Assembly: GCA_905233895.1 (NCBI GenBank)
Contig: CAJOFL010000003.1
Coordinates: forward strand, 91,243-155,242
Reading direction: 5' to 3'
Length of the DNA stretch: 64,000 bases
DNA from: an uncultured Bacteroidales bacterium
GTDB lineage: Bacteria; Bacteroidota; Bacteroidia; Bacteroidales; P3
Each line of letters starts with the position of its first letter. Within the stretch, counting starts at the first letter, position 1. The notes beneath the pieces are model-generated. The model did not search any database. It saw only the letters and a program-made list of their open reading frames with translations, and had not been told where the DNA came from. This document shows, one piece after another, positions 18,032 through 27,271 of the stretch. Made by a program: the position numbers and the translations under genes.

Positions 18032-18925
18032 ATGAACAAAATACTTTTCTCGCAATTGCCTTCTGGAGTTAAAGCAGAATATAACAAAAAAATGATAGGT
18101 GTTCTTTCCTTTTTTGCGGATTTTTGTGAAAGGAATCACTTACGTTATTCTCTTGCTTATGGTTCAGTTCTTGGTGCAGTACGGCATAAAGGCATCATAC
18201 CTTGGGATTATGACATTGACACTTACATGCCTCGTCCTGACTATGAAAAATTTATTGAACTGTTTAAGAAGGAATCTCCAGCCGATTACCATTTGTTGAC
18301 TCCGAATGATACACCTTATTATCCAGAGCCGTTTGCAAAGATAGGTGATAAGAATACTACATTGCTTTTTACAAAATTGTTTCCAGTGAATTATGGTGTA
18401 TTCATTGATATTTTCGTTTTAGATGGTGCTGCGGAAAAAGAAATAGAAAGAAAACGAGATTTTGCCGGTTTTAATAAATATATAAGATTATTTCGGGTGT
18501 ATCAGTCTTCAAGAAGTATTAAGGAATTATTAACTCTATTCTTCCAAGGAGGCTACAAACATGTGGCTTTGGCTGTCATTGGTGCTCCTTTCAAAAAGTG
18601 GATAAAAAGATATTGTTTAAAAAAGATGGGGAGGATTTCAAATCGCAATTCTTATGAAAAATCGGAATTTGCGATTCAATATAGAGATGATTCCTATGGA
18701 TGTGAAAAGTCCTGGATCCCCAAAAGGTGGATAGAAGAAACAATCATCGTTCCTTTTGAGGATATAAATGTCCGTATTCCCCAAGAATACGATTCCTACC
18801 TAAAGCATTATTATGGTAATTATATGCAGCTACCGCCAGAAGACAAACGAGATGATCGACACGAAATAGATTATCTGAACATTCATCAGAATGAATCTAT
18901 GAAGGATATACTTGCGAGATTGTGA
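18032..18925 (+). CDS. LicD family phospho/phosphonotransferase (second copy)
   Basis: The 297-residue LicD protein carries YGSVLGAVRHKG at 43-54 and IPWDYDIDTYMPRPDYEKF at 57-75. It begins eleven bases after the phosphonoacetaldehyde reductase. Because LicD enzymes use CDP-alcohol donors, the simplest model is transfer of a 2-hydroxyethylphosphonyl group from a CMP donor, made by the nucleotidyltransferase domains of aepX, onto the polysaccharide. This step is inferred from context, not shown by any residue. The adjacent FabG-like gene begins immediately downstream. Confidence 0.83.
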   Translation: MNKILFSQLPSGVKAEYNKKMIGVLSFFADFCERNHLRYSLAYGSVLGAVRHKGIIPWDYDIDTYMPRPDYEKFIELFKKESPADYHLLTPNDTPYYPEPFAKIGDKNTTLLFTKLFPVNYGVFIDIFVLDGAAEKEIERKRDFAGFNKYIRLFRVYQSSRSIKELLTLFFQGGYKHVALAVIGAPFKKWIKRYCLKKMGRISNRNSYEKSEFAIQYRDDSYGCEKSWIPKRWIEETIIVPFEDINVRIPQEYDSYLKHYYGNYMQLPPEDKRDDRHEIDYLNIHQNESMKDILARL

Positions 18926-18927
18926 AT

Positions 18928-19671
18928 ATGAATCGATTGATTGAAAAAACAGCGTTGATTACAGGTTGTAATCGTGGCATTGGGAAGGCTATGGTGGAGA
19001 AGTTTGCCTCTGAAGGAGCAAACGTTATCTGTGCCATCCGCAAAGAGAATCCTGTATTTAAAGAGGAAACCGATAAATGGGCATCGCAATACGGTGTCAA
19101 TATCGATTTCGTCTATTTCGACTTAACCGACGAGGAAAGCATTAAAGCAACCTTCAAAGACATGCAAAAAGAGAAACGTGTCATCGACATATTAGTGAAC
19201 AATGCCGGTATTCCTGCCGGTGGTTTTTTGCTGATGACTTCTCTTGCTAAAGTAAAGGAGGTGATGCAGGTGAACTTTTTCTCGCAGATTCTGGTTACCC
19301 AGTTGGTGGCTAAAATGATGATGAAGCAGAAGCATGGTGCCATAGTGAATATGAGCTCCGTAACAGCCCTTGACAACCAAGGAGGCTGGACGGCATACGG
19401 TAGCAGCAAGGCTGCAATGATTAGCTTCACCCGTACTGCAGCTCGTGAATTGGCTGCATTTGGAATCCGGGTGAATGCTGTGGCTCCAGGTCTTATCGAT
19501 ACCCAGATGGGTGGCGAGATGGATGAGAAATATCAGGCAGAGATGCTATCCCGCTCGGATATGGGACGCAAAGGAACCCCCGAAGAGGTGGCGAATCTGG
19601 TGTGCTTCCTCGCATCTGACGAAGCATCATATATGACAGGCCAATTAATAAGGATTGACGGAGGAATGTAG
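18928..19671 (+). CDS. FabG-like SDR (second copy)
   Basis: This 247-residue SDR has TGCNRGIGKAM near residues 11-21, NNAGIPAGG, and the YGSSKAAMISF catalytic segment, and ends in the FabG-like form (MTGQLIRIDGG). The ATG at 18928 is preferred over a GTG at 18922 that would overlap licD. It opens a second acyl module (transketolase, ACP, ligase, LuxE-LuxC, FabD) and probably reduces a beta-keto acyl intermediate there. Confidence 0.85.
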   Translation: MNRLIEKTALITGCNRGIGKAMVEKFASEGANVICAIRKENPVFKEETDKWASQYGVNIDFVYFDLTDEESIKATFKDMQKEKRVIDILVNNAGIPAGGFLLMTSLAKVKEVMQVNFFSQILVTQLVAKMMMKQKHGAIVNMSSVTALDNQGGWTAYGSSKAAMISFTRTAARELAAFGIRVNAVAPGLIDTQMGGEMDEKYQAEMLSRSDMGRKGTPEEVANLVCFLASDEASYMTGQLIRIDGGM

Positions 19672-19708
19672 AGAATAGAAAACAACGACAATAGATACTA
19701 TTATTATT

Positions 19709-20518
19709 ATGGATATCAAGAAATTGGAGCAACAATGCTTTGAGATGAAACTCAAAGCACTCGATATGGCACTGAGTACCAGCTTTGGAGCCCATATCGG
19801 TGGCGGTTTCTCTGCCATGGAATTGATGGCTTGCCTTTACGAGGTGGCCAACATCCCTTCGATGGCAGATGAGAGCCGTGATAGGGTCATTTTAAGCAAA
19901 GGCCATGGTGTGCTGGCTCTTTACACCGCTCTTTGGAAAAAAGGATTGATGGCCGAGGAAGATTTGGCAACGTTTGAAACAGATGGTACTTTGTTCCATG
20001 GTCATGCTCATCGTAATCTGGAGAAAGGCATAGAGTTCTCTGGCGGCAGTCTTGGACTGGGTATCTCATACGCTGTGGGTGTGGCCAAAGCTTGCAAGGA
20101 CAAAGGTTTGAACAACCGGATATACGTTATCCTTGGCGATGGTGAGATGGATGAAGGCATTGTATGGGAGGCTTTGATGGCCATCTCCAATTTCGGGCTG
20201 AATAATGTGACAGTCATTGTTGACCGCAACCAATACCAATTGGATGGCCCCACCGCAGAAATTATGAACCTTCTCTCTGTTGAGGATAAATTGAAGGCTT
20301 TCGGTTATGAGGTGGAGACGGTTGACGGGCATTCCATTCCTGCTTTGCTTGACACATTGGGCAAATCATCTGATAACCCCCGTGCAATAGTGGCTAACAC
20401 GATTAAAGCCAATGGTATCTCTTTCCTGATGAATAACAAAGTTTCACACCAATGTGTCTTACCCCGTAAGAAATACGAAATTGCTGTGGAAGAAATAAAA
20501 CAAGCGTACAATGGATAA
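19709..20518 (+). CDS. Transketolase, N-terminal (TPP-binding) subunit
   Basis: The 269-residue subunit carries the cofactor region: SKGHGVLALYTAL and LGDGEMDEGIVWEALM with the GDG...N motif, the latter Asn within VIVDRNQYQ. It corresponds to the first half of a transketolase; the second half is the next gene, which overlaps it by eight bases. Split transketolases are frequent in secondary-metabolite and surface-glycan loci, where they transfer a two-carbon ketol unit. The acceptor here is unknown; the setting between FabG, ACP and acyl ligase suggests an acyl or aldehyde acceptor. Confidence 0.9.
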   Translation: MDIKKLEQQCFEMKLKALDMALSTSFGAHIGGGFSAMELMACLYEVANIPSMADESRDRVILSKGHGVLALYTALWKKGLMAEEDLATFETDGTLFHGHAHRNLEKGIEFSGGSLGLGISYAVGVAKACKDKGLNNRIYVILGDGEMDEGIVWEALMAISNFGLNNVTVIVDRNQYQLDGPTAEIMNLLSVEDKLKAFGYEVETVDGHSIPALLDTLGKSSDNPRAIVANTIKANGISFLMNNKVSHQCVLPRKKYEIAVEEIKQAYNG

Positions 20519-21464
20519 GGTGAATTTCAAACTTATGTCGATGGCTGGCCAGGGGGGCAGTGTATTTGGAATGTCCCTTATAGAACTGATGAACCGGCGG
20601 AATGATTTGTTGGTGCTGTCGAGCGATATGTCAACCCCGGCTGGTCTCGACAAATTCAAGGCGGCATACCCCGACCATTTCATGAATATGGGCATTGCCG
20701 AACAAAACATGATAGGCACCGCTGCCGGCTTGGCAGAGGAGGGCTATAAACCGATATGTGTGGCACAAGCTTGCTTTATCACCATGCGCAGTTTCGAGCA
20801 GGTGCGCCAGTATTGCGGCTATATGCAGATTCCGATGGTGATTATTGGCATTGGTTCTGGTGTGTCGCTTCAATACATGGGCAACACCCATTATGCCATT
20901 GAAGATGTGGCTTTGATGCGAACCATCCCAGGCATGGAAATGGTTGCTCCTTGCGATTCATACGAGGCAGTGAAGGCCTTTGAATATGCTGTCAATAGCA
21001 AGCACCCTGTATATATCCGTCTCTTTGGTGGCACTGCCATTCCTGCTGTGTTTAACGAGGAGGTGGTCTTTGAGTATGGAAAAGCCATCAAGATGAGAGA
21101 GGGTACAGATGTGCAAATTGTTGCTACAGGAAGTATGGTGGGCAATGCCGTGAAAGTGGCCGAAGAACTTGCTACAGAAGGCATTTCAGTCGAGGTTCTG
21201 GATATGCATACCATCAAGCCTTTGGATGCAGATGCAATTGATTTTGGAAAGAAACTAATTGTTACCGTTGAGGAACACAATATAATAAATGGTTTAGGCT
21301 CCGCTGTTGCAGATGTATTAAGCCAGCATACTTCTCACCCCAAGTTGCTTAAGATAGGAATTAAAGACTGCTATTTGCCTGTAGGCAGTTATAAATACCT
21401 GTTACAGCAAGGCGGTTTGGATGTTGAAGATATTAAAAATGAAATTATTAACAATTTAAAATAA
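20511..21464 (+). CDS. Transketolase, C-terminal subunit
   Basis: The 317-residue protein matches the pyrimidine-binding and C-terminal domains of transketolase: SSDMSTPAGLDKF, then FMNMGIAEQNMIGTAAGLA with the catalytic Glu, and LDMHTIKPLD. It forms one enzyme with the 19709 product. Only six bases separate it from the following ACP gene, which places ketol transfer and an ACP-bound chain in the same operon. Confidence 0.9.
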   Translation: MDKVNFKLMSMAGQGGSVFGMSLIELMNRRNDLLVLSSDMSTPAGLDKFKAAYPDHFMNMGIAEQNMIGTAAGLAEEGYKPICVAQACFITMRSFEQVRQYCGYMQIPMVIIGIGSGVSLQYMGNTHYAIEDVALMRTIPGMEMVAPCDSYEAVKAFEYAVNSKHPVYIRLFGGTAIPAVFNEEVVFEYGKAIKMREGTDVQIVATGSMVGNAVKVAEELATEGISVEVLDMHTIKPLDADAIDFGKKLIVTVEEHNIINGLGSAVADVLSQHTSHPKLLKIGIKDCYLPVGSYKYLLQQGGLDVEDIKNEIINNLK

Positions 21465-21470
21465 TTTGAT

Positions 21471-21701
21471 ATGGAAACTTTAGAAAAAGTAATTGAGATT
21501 GTTGCATCTACTTGCAGCGTTGACAAAAGTGAAGTAACTGAAAACAGCATGGTGGGCGATTTCCCTGCATGGGACTCTGTGGGTCACCTGAGCATTCTCT
21601 CGAATGTGGAAGAGGCTTTTGACATCAGCTTTGAGCCCGAAGAGATGATGGAAATGGAAGACGTGAAAGACATCGTTAATGCTGTGAACGCAAAATTGTA
21701 A
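21471..21701 (+). CDS. Acyl carrier protein (second copy)
   Basis: This 76-residue acidic protein carries the phosphopantetheine site FPAWDSVGHLSIL, with serine in DSV. It differs clearly from the first ACP at 10178 (SSL context). It lies between the transketolase pair and an AMP-dependent ligase that starts three bases later, so it is the probable acceptor of the acyl group activated by that ligase. Confidence 0.9.
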   Translation: METLEKVIEIVASTCSVDKSEVTENSMVGDFPAWDSVGHLSILSNVEEAFDISFEPEEMMEMEDVKDIVNAVNAKL

Positions 21702-21703
21702 TA

Positions 21704-23155
21704 ATGACAGTAGAAGAAAGAATTTATCAGAACTCAATCAATCAGCCCGACCATATCGCATTGATATCGGGTGACGAACAGGTGACGTATGCCCAGCTTT
21801 GGGAGCGTTGCCTGCTGGCCGCCACCAATGTGAAGCGTAAATATGGGCTGAAGCAGGGCGACAGAATCATTCTTGCAGCCTCTGCCAATATCGATTTCAT
21901 CTACGCATATTTCGGCATCCATATTGCTGGAGGTGTGTGCGTGCCGATCGACCCGGACACCAATGAAACTCGATTCGACTTAATCAAAAAATCTACCAGT
22001 CCGGTATGCACCATGGGCTTGCTGCACAAAGTGGAGGAGACACCAACTATTCCTCTCAACGATGTGCTAACCCATTGTGATGAGATTGATGCCTACCAGT
22101 TGCCCGACTCGGAGAAAATAGCGGATGTGCTATTTACCACAGGTACCACGGGCGCACCTAAAGGCGTGGCATTGAATCATCGCAATTTGGAAGCTGCAGC
22201 CCTCAATATCAACACTTTTATCAAGAATACTGCTGATGATGTTGAGCTATTGGCATTGCCTGTGAGCCACTCGTTCGGCTTGGGTCGTGTTCGCTGTGTG
22301 CTTACCAATGGTGGTACTTTGGTGCTGCTTGGCACCTTCGCCAGTATGAAGAAGTTCTTTGGTCAGATGGAGCAGTTCCATTGCACTGGCTTTGGTATGG
22401 TTCCTGCTGGTTGGGGCTACATCAAAAAGATGAGTGGTAACAAGATTGGCCAATTTGCTAATCAATTACGCTACATTGAGATTGGCAGCTCGTTTATGCC
22501 GATTCCTGATAAGGAACTCCTTTGCGAATTGCTGCCAAGCACCCGCATTTGTATGCATTATGGTCTCACAGAGGCCTCACGGTCGGCTTTCATGGAGTTC
22601 CATTCGGAGCACGACCGATTGAACACCGCTGGCAAAGCTTCACCCAATGTAGAGGTGGCCATTTTCGACAGCGAAGGTGTTCGCCGGCCAGTGGGTGTTG
22701 AGGGTGAGGTGTGCGTAAAAGGTAACCACGTGACATGCAGTTACTGGAATGAAACACCTGAACGCTTTGCCAAAGACTTCTTCGATGGTTACTTCCGTAC
22801 TGGCGATTGTGGCTATTTGGATGAAGATGGTTATATCCATCTGAAGAGCCGCATCAAGGAGATGATCAACGTGGGTGGCAAAAAAGTAAGCCCGATGGAG
22901 GTGGAGGACATTCTTAACACCATCCCTGGTATTACCGATTGTGCTTGCGTGGCCATGCCCGATCCGGAAGGAGTGCTAGGCGAAGTAGTGAAAGCATTCA
23001 TTGTTTGCGATGATGCATCACTTACCGATGCCGCTATCATAGAGGCTTTAAAACCCAAATTGGAAGTGTATAAGCTTCCTGCTGCCATTGAACGGATTGA
23101 AGCAATTCCCAAGACGGCATCAGGCAAGGTTCAACGTTTAAAACTGAAAGTATAA
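21704..23155 (+). CDS. AMP-dependent acyl-ACP/acyl-CoA ligase
   Basis: The 483-residue ANL-superfamily enzyme shows LFTTGTTGAPKG (A3), HYGLTEASRS (A5), FRTGDCGYLDEDGYIHLKSRIKEM (A7-A8, split here by its two domains) and a C-terminal KTASGKVQR with the adenylation lysine. Its position three bases after an ACP suggests that it loads a carboxylic acid onto that carrier. The substrate could be a fatty or hydroxy acid; residue reading alone does not decide it. Confidence 0.88.
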   Translation: MTVEERIYQNSINQPDHIALISGDEQVTYAQLWERCLLAATNVKRKYGLKQGDRIILAASANIDFIYAYFGIHIAGGVCVPIDPDTNETRFDLIKKSTSPVCTMGLLHKVEETPTIPLNDVLTHCDEIDAYQLPDSEKIADVLFTTGTTGAPKGVALNHRNLEAAALNINTFIKNTADDVELLALPVSHSFGLGRVRCVLTNGGTLVLLGTFASMKKFFGQMEQFHCTGFGMVPAGWGYIKKMSGNKIGQFANQLRYIEIGSSFMPIPDKELLCELLPSTRICMHYGLTEASRSAFMEFHSEHDRLNTAGKASPNVEVAIFDSEGVRRPVGVEGEVCVKGNHVTCSYWNETPERFAKDFFDGYFRTGDCGYLDEDGYIHLKSRIKEMINVGGKKVSPMEVEDILNTIPGITDCACVAMPDPEGVLGEVVKAFIVCDDASLTDAAIIEALKPKLEVYKLPAAIERIEAIPKTASGKVQRLKLKV

Positions 23156-23156
23156 C

Positions 23157-23257
23157 AAAAACGCTAACGTAAACCTTGACCTTAAGCTTTACAGTAAAAG
23201 CAAATAATTCGTAAAAGATGAAAAAAGTTAGGGCTATGGTTAGCGTTAAGGTTAAAG
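23157..23257. repeat. Inverted word-repeat tract across the LuxE-LuxC start
   Basis: The left arm (about 23160-23187) is made of AACG/CTAACG/AACC words and the right arm (23227-23257) of GGTTAGCG/TTAAGG words. The right arm reverse-complements the left at about 15 of 22 positions by eye. The right arm lies inside the open frame of the downstream gene and would add KKVRAMVSVKVKEN-like residues if the ATG at 23218 were used. Confidence 0.6.
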
Positions 23258-23262
23258 AAAAT

Positions 23263-25731
23263 ATGGAAGAGCAGATTTCCTATATGGATGAATTGTTCAA
23301 CTTGCCGGCCTATTCCGACAATGAGGAACAACGCAAACTATATCTCAAAGCCTTGCAAGAGGAATTGGTGTTTCATTATGAGCATAATGAGATGTATCGC
23401 CAGTTTTGCGACCGTAAGGGTTTTGACCCGCACGCTGAGATTACTGCCGTTGAGAGCATCCCGCCAGTTGCGGTAAGCGTATTCAAAGACCTGGGGATGG
23501 GACTTGCGTCGGTGCCAAAGGAAGACATTAAGTTGCGCTTGCAGTCTTCTGCTACCTCAGGTACCCCGAGTACCATTGTGGTGGACAAAATCACTTCCAA
23601 GCGTCAAGCTAAAGCCATGGTTAAAGTGATTCAGGAGGCGATAGGCCGTGAGCGCAAGCCTTTCCTGGTGATGGACATAGACCCAAGGTCTGAGTTCCGA
23701 AGCCTGTTGGGTGCGCGCTTTGCAGCCATTACAGGTTATCTGAACTTTGCCAGCAAAGCAGGCTATTTCCTCAAAGCCAAAGATGGTGTGTCCTACTTTG
23801 ATGTTGATGCTATGCAGGAATATGTGGCTGGTATCGATAAAGACCAGCCCGTGGTGGTGTTCGGCTTTACCTATATTCTTTACAGCAATGTGCTGAAAGC
23901 AGTGAAGGAGAAAGGCATCACCATTCCGCTACCCAAAGGCTCCAAAATCATCCATATCGGAGGCTGGAAAAAACTGGAAAGCGAGAAAATTAGCAAGGAA
24001 CTCTTCAACCAGCAGTTGGCCGACTGCTTCAGCATTGAGCCTGTGGATGTGATAGACATTTATGGCTTCACTGAGCAGATGGGCTTGAACTATCCCGATT
24101 GTCCTTGCGGTTGCAAGCACGAATCCAGCTATGTGAAAGTGCTAGTGCGCGACATTGTGACGGGTGAGGTTCTGCCTGCCGGTCAGGAGGGCAAACTGGA
24201 GTTTGTCACCCCTGTGCCACACAGCTATCCTGGCAATGCCGTGTTGACAGACGACTTGGGGATGTGGTTTGATGAACCATGCCCCTACGGAAGACCTGGC
24301 AAACGGTTCAAGATTCTGGGTCGATTGAAGAAAGCTGAGGTTCGTGGTTGTGGAGACATCCTTTCCAATAAACTCACTTTCCAAAAACGCTCTACAGGTG
24401 GTGCTATTGACACCCGATTGGAGGTGCAATTCTTCCATGGTGAGTTGCCTGAAAGTGAGGATTCTGAAAAGACCATGCAAGGCATCATTGACTCCTTACG
24501 TAGTCAGTTGCCTTGGTTGCGCAAGCAGCCTATTGAGGCATTGATTGGCCTGATAGATGCTGCTGCCAAGCGTTGGGCTACCGACCCGAAATACCTCTTC
24601 TTGAAAGACAAGGGCTTGAATTTCTTGGCTACTTGGTGCAGCGAGCGACATTTGCGCGAGGTAGCCGAGTTTGGCTTACGAGGCAATGTTTCGTATGCTG
24701 ACACCTACCTGCCGTTTCCTGATTCTGCCAAGCATCTGCTGAAAGCCAATTCCAGAGGCTTGGTTTGCCACTGGATGGCTGGTAATGTGCAGATTTTGGG
24801 CCTCTTCGCCTTGGTGCAGTGTATCATGACAAAGAATGTGAACCTGTTGAAAGTGTCCTCACACGACGAAGGTGTGTTTGCCGGATTGCTGAGTGCCTTT
24901 GAAGGTTTGGAATATACCACACCTGATGGGTACACTATCAAGGGTGATGATTTGTTGAAGACCATGGCCGTGGTTTACTTCAGCCGCAATGCTGTGAAGC
25001 TGAGCGAAAGCATGTCGAAAAATGCTGACGTGCGCATCGCTTGGGGTGGTCGTGAGGCAGTGGAAACGGTGGCCGGTTATCCTTCCAAATACGATTGCGA
25101 AACCGTCATCTTTGGTCCGAAGCTCTCGTTTGCGGTGGTGACCAAAGAGATGCTTCCCGATGAGCAGGCTGCCAAAAAGTTGGCAAGACGTGTTTCTGTT
25201 GATGTCTCTGTCTTTGACCAAACGGGTTGCGCATCCGCTCACAACCTCTTCATTGAGAGAGGTGGTGCGGTAACGCCTGAGAAATTCTGTGAAATCTTGA
25301 ACGAGTCGATGGGCAAGACGGAAATCCAGATTCCGAAGCCCGCCATGTCTCCTGAGCAGGTTTCAGCCATCCATTCCATCCGTGGTGTGTACGACTTCTG
25401 TGGAACCGCCGTCGGTAGCGAAACCATGTCCTATTCTATCCTGTTGGATGACCATGATGAGTTGCATAAGCCAATCTATTCGCGTGTGCTCTTCGTTCAT
25501 GCTGTGGATAGTATTATGCAGAGCATCAAACATATCAATGAGGATATCCAAACCATCGGCATCGAAGCCACACAAGAACAAGCCATCGCATACGCTGAGG
25601 CCGCTACTCAAATGGGTGCCGTCCGTTTTCCGCAGATTGGCCGCATGCTCAACTTCGAAATGCCTTGGGACGGCATCGTGCTGATTGACCGTTTGGTGAA
25701 ATGGAATACGTTGTTGGGACCGCTAACCTAA
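23263..25731 (+). CDS. LuxE-LuxC fusion: acyl-protein synthetase + acyl-CoA reductase
   Basis: The first 400 residues match LuxE-type acyl-protein synthetase (QSSATSGTPSTIVVDK, DIYGFTEQMG). The last 350 match LuxC acyl-CoA reductase (LVCHWMAGNVQILGLF, SVDVSVFDQTGCASAHN with the acyl-cysteine). Joined, they convert an activated fatty acid to an aldehyde through enzyme-bound intermediates. The ATG at 23263 is chosen because the 45 in-frame bases before it come from a repeat tract; the ATG at 23218 is the alternative. The two-base gap to the next gene indicates an operon. In a glycan locus the aldehyde could feed the transketolase or an N-alkylation; this is inference. Confidence 0.88.
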   Translation: MEEQISYMDELFNLPAYSDNEEQRKLYLKALQEELVFHYEHNEMYRQFCDRKGFDPHAEITAVESIPPVAVSVFKDLGMGLASVPKEDIKLRLQSSATSGTPSTIVVDKITSKRQAKAMVKVIQEAIGRERKPFLVMDIDPRSEFRSLLGARFAAITGYLNFASKAGYFLKAKDGVSYFDVDAMQEYVAGIDKDQPVVVFGFTYILYSNVLKAVKEKGITIPLPKGSKIIHIGGWKKLESEKISKELFNQQLADCFSIEPVDVIDIYGFTEQMGLNYPDCPCGCKHESSYVKVLVRDIVTGEVLPAGQEGKLEFVTPVPHSYPGNAVLTDDLGMWFDEPCPYGRPGKRFKILGRLKKAEVRGCGDILSNKLTFQKRSTGGAIDTRLEVQFFHGELPESEDSEKTMQGIIDSLRSQLPWLRKQPIEALIGLIDAAAKRWATDPKYLFLKDKGLNFLATWCSERHLREVAEFGLRGNVSYADTYLPFPDSAKHLLKANSRGLVCHWMAGNVQILGLFALVQCIMTKNVNLLKVSSHDEGVFAGLLSAFEGLEYTTPDGYTIKGDDLLKTMAVVYFSRNAVKLSESMSKNADVRIAWGGREAVETVAGYPSKYDCETVIFGPKLSFAVVTKEMLPDEQAAKKLARRVSVDVSVFDQTGCASAHNLFIERGGAVTPEKFCEILNESMGKTEIQIPKPAMSPEQVSAIHSIRGVYDFCGTAVGSETMSYSILLDDHDELHKPIYSRVLFVHAVDSIMQSIKHINEDIQTIGIEATQEQAIAYAEAATQMGAVRFPQIGRMLNFEMPWDGIVLIDRLVKWNTLLGPLT

Positions 25732-25732
25732 A

Positions 25733-26320
25733 ATGATAGAAATCTACGACATCACCAATTCGATATTTACCTCCAAGACCTATATCCTCTCTAAGGCAGG
25801 GGAGGATAAGGCTTGGCTAGTGGATATTGGGGATATAGATCCTGTATTGGCTTATCTTGAAGAGCATCATTTGTATGTCGAAGGTGTTTTCCTGACCCAT
25901 GCTCATTTTGATCATATCTATGGTTTGGAAGCATTAGTGGTACATTTCCCCAAGTGCAAGGTGATTGTTTGCGAGTATGCCAAACAAGCTTTGGCTTCTG
26001 ACAAACTGAACATGTCGAGGTATCATGGAACACCGATTGTCTTCGAAAGTGAGAATGTGCAAGTTGTGCATGAGGGTGAAAGCGTGAAATTGTTTGAGGG
26101 CGAACCCGAAATGGTCTTCTATGAAACTCCTGGCCATAATCCAGGCTGCCTAACCATAGTGATGGGTGACTATATCTTCACAGGGGATGCTTATATTCCT
26201 GGAGTGGGGGCAAACACAAGATTGCCTCGTGCAGATAAAGAATTAGCGAAAATATCTTTAGAGAGAATTCTAATATTGGCGAAGGGGAAAACAATCCTTT
26301 CCGGCCATCAGATTGACTAA
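25733..26320 (+). CDS. MBL-fold metallo-hydrolase (GloB-like)
   Basis: The 195-residue protein has the metallo-beta-lactamase metal motif THAHFDH, the TPGH histidine, FTGDAYIPG with the bridging Asp, and a final SGH. It follows the LuxE-LuxC fusion by two bases and its end overlaps or abuts the malate dehydrogenase region. GloB-like enzymes hydrolyse thioesters; a thioesterase role for ACP- or CoA-bound intermediates would fit the operon, but is inference. Confidence 0.85.
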   Translation: MIEIYDITNSIFTSKTYILSKAGEDKAWLVDIGDIDPVLAYLEEHHLYVEGVFLTHAHFDHIYGLEALVVHFPKCKVIVCEYAKQALASDKLNMSRYHGTPIVFESENVQVVHEGESVKLFEGEPEMVFYETPGHNPGCLTIVMGDYIFTGDAYIPGVGANTRLPRADKELAKISLERILILAKGKTILSGHQID

Positions 26321-26330
26321 ATATAAATTA

Positions 26331-27269
26331 ATGAGTAAAGTATCAATAATAGGAGCAGGCGAGGTGGGTGCTTCATGTGCTACCTGCTTGGCCGACCGTG
26401 ATTTTGTAAATGAAATCGTAATTGTAGATGTAAAACCTGGTCTTGCCGAAGGTAAGGCTTTGGATTTGCGTCAGAGTGCTGCTTTAAAACGTTTTGACAC
26501 CATTGTAAAAGGCTATACTGGTGACTATTCCGCTACAGCCAATAGTGATGTGGTGGTCATTACCTCAGGTATCACCCGTAAACCGGGGATGGAGCGGAGC
26601 GATTTGATAGCAACCAATGCGGGCATTGTTCGTGAGGTAAGCCAACAGGTAGCCAAATACTCACCCAATGCCGTAATAGTGGTGGTGAGTAACCCTCTTG
26701 ATGTGCTCTGCTATTGCGCTTGGAAGAGTTGCGGTTTCCCTTCAAACCGTGTGTTGGGGATGAGTGGCCAGTTGGATGTGGCTCGTTACAAGTCCTTCAT
26801 CGCAGAGGCATTGAATGTTTCCACTAAAGACATTCAAGCCTTGATTTTGGGTGGTCACGGTAAGAGCATGGTACCCATGCCTCGATACACCACCATTGGT
26901 GGCATCCCCATTCGCAATCTATTGGGTGAGGAAAAAGTACAAGAGGCCATCCATCGTACGCAGTTGGGCGGTGAGGAAATCATCAATTACCTTGGTCGTT
27001 CTGGTTGGTTCGCAGCAGGTGCTGCCGTATGCGAAATGGTAGAAGCGATTATTTGCGACCAGCGAAGGGTGTTCACAGCCTGTGCATATCTGAAAGGTGA
27101 GTATGGGTATAACGATATTTATCTTGGTGTGCCAGTTATCCTTGGTGAAAATGGTGTGGAACGTATTATTGAGTTAGAGTTGGATGATGATGATAAAGTT
27201 CGTTTCCACGATTCGCAAATTGAAGTGGATAAAACTTTGAGTATTTTGAAAAACATGGTAAAGTTATAA
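26331..27269 (+). CDS. mdh: Malate dehydrogenase family protein
   Basis: The 312-residue LDH/MDH-type protein starts MSKVSIIGAGEVGAS (dinucleotide site), with VVSNPLDVLCY and GMSGQLDVARYKSF carrying the substrate-binding Arg, and LGGHGKSMVPM with the catalytic His. The ATG at 26331 is preferred to an upstream TTG. A malate dehydrogenase between a hydrolase and FabD in a glycan locus is unusual; it may be the housekeeping copy moved here, or act on another 2-hydroxy acid in the acyl pathway. Confidence 0.88.
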   Translation: MSKVSIIGAGEVGASCATCLADRDFVNEIVIVDVKPGLAEGKALDLRQSAALKRFDTIVKGYTGDYSATANSDVVVITSGITRKPGMERSDLIATNAGIVREVSQQVAKYSPNAVIVVVSNPLDVLCYCAWKSCGFPSNRVLGMSGQLDVARYKSFIAEALNVSTKDIQALILGGHGKSMVPMPRYTTIGGIPIRNLLGEEKVQEAIHRTQLGGEEIINYLGRSGWFAAGAAVCEMVEAIICDQRRVFTACAYLKGEYGYNDIYLGVPVILGENGVERIIELELDDDDKVRFHDSQIEVDKTLSILKNMVKL

Positions 27270-27271
27270 TT

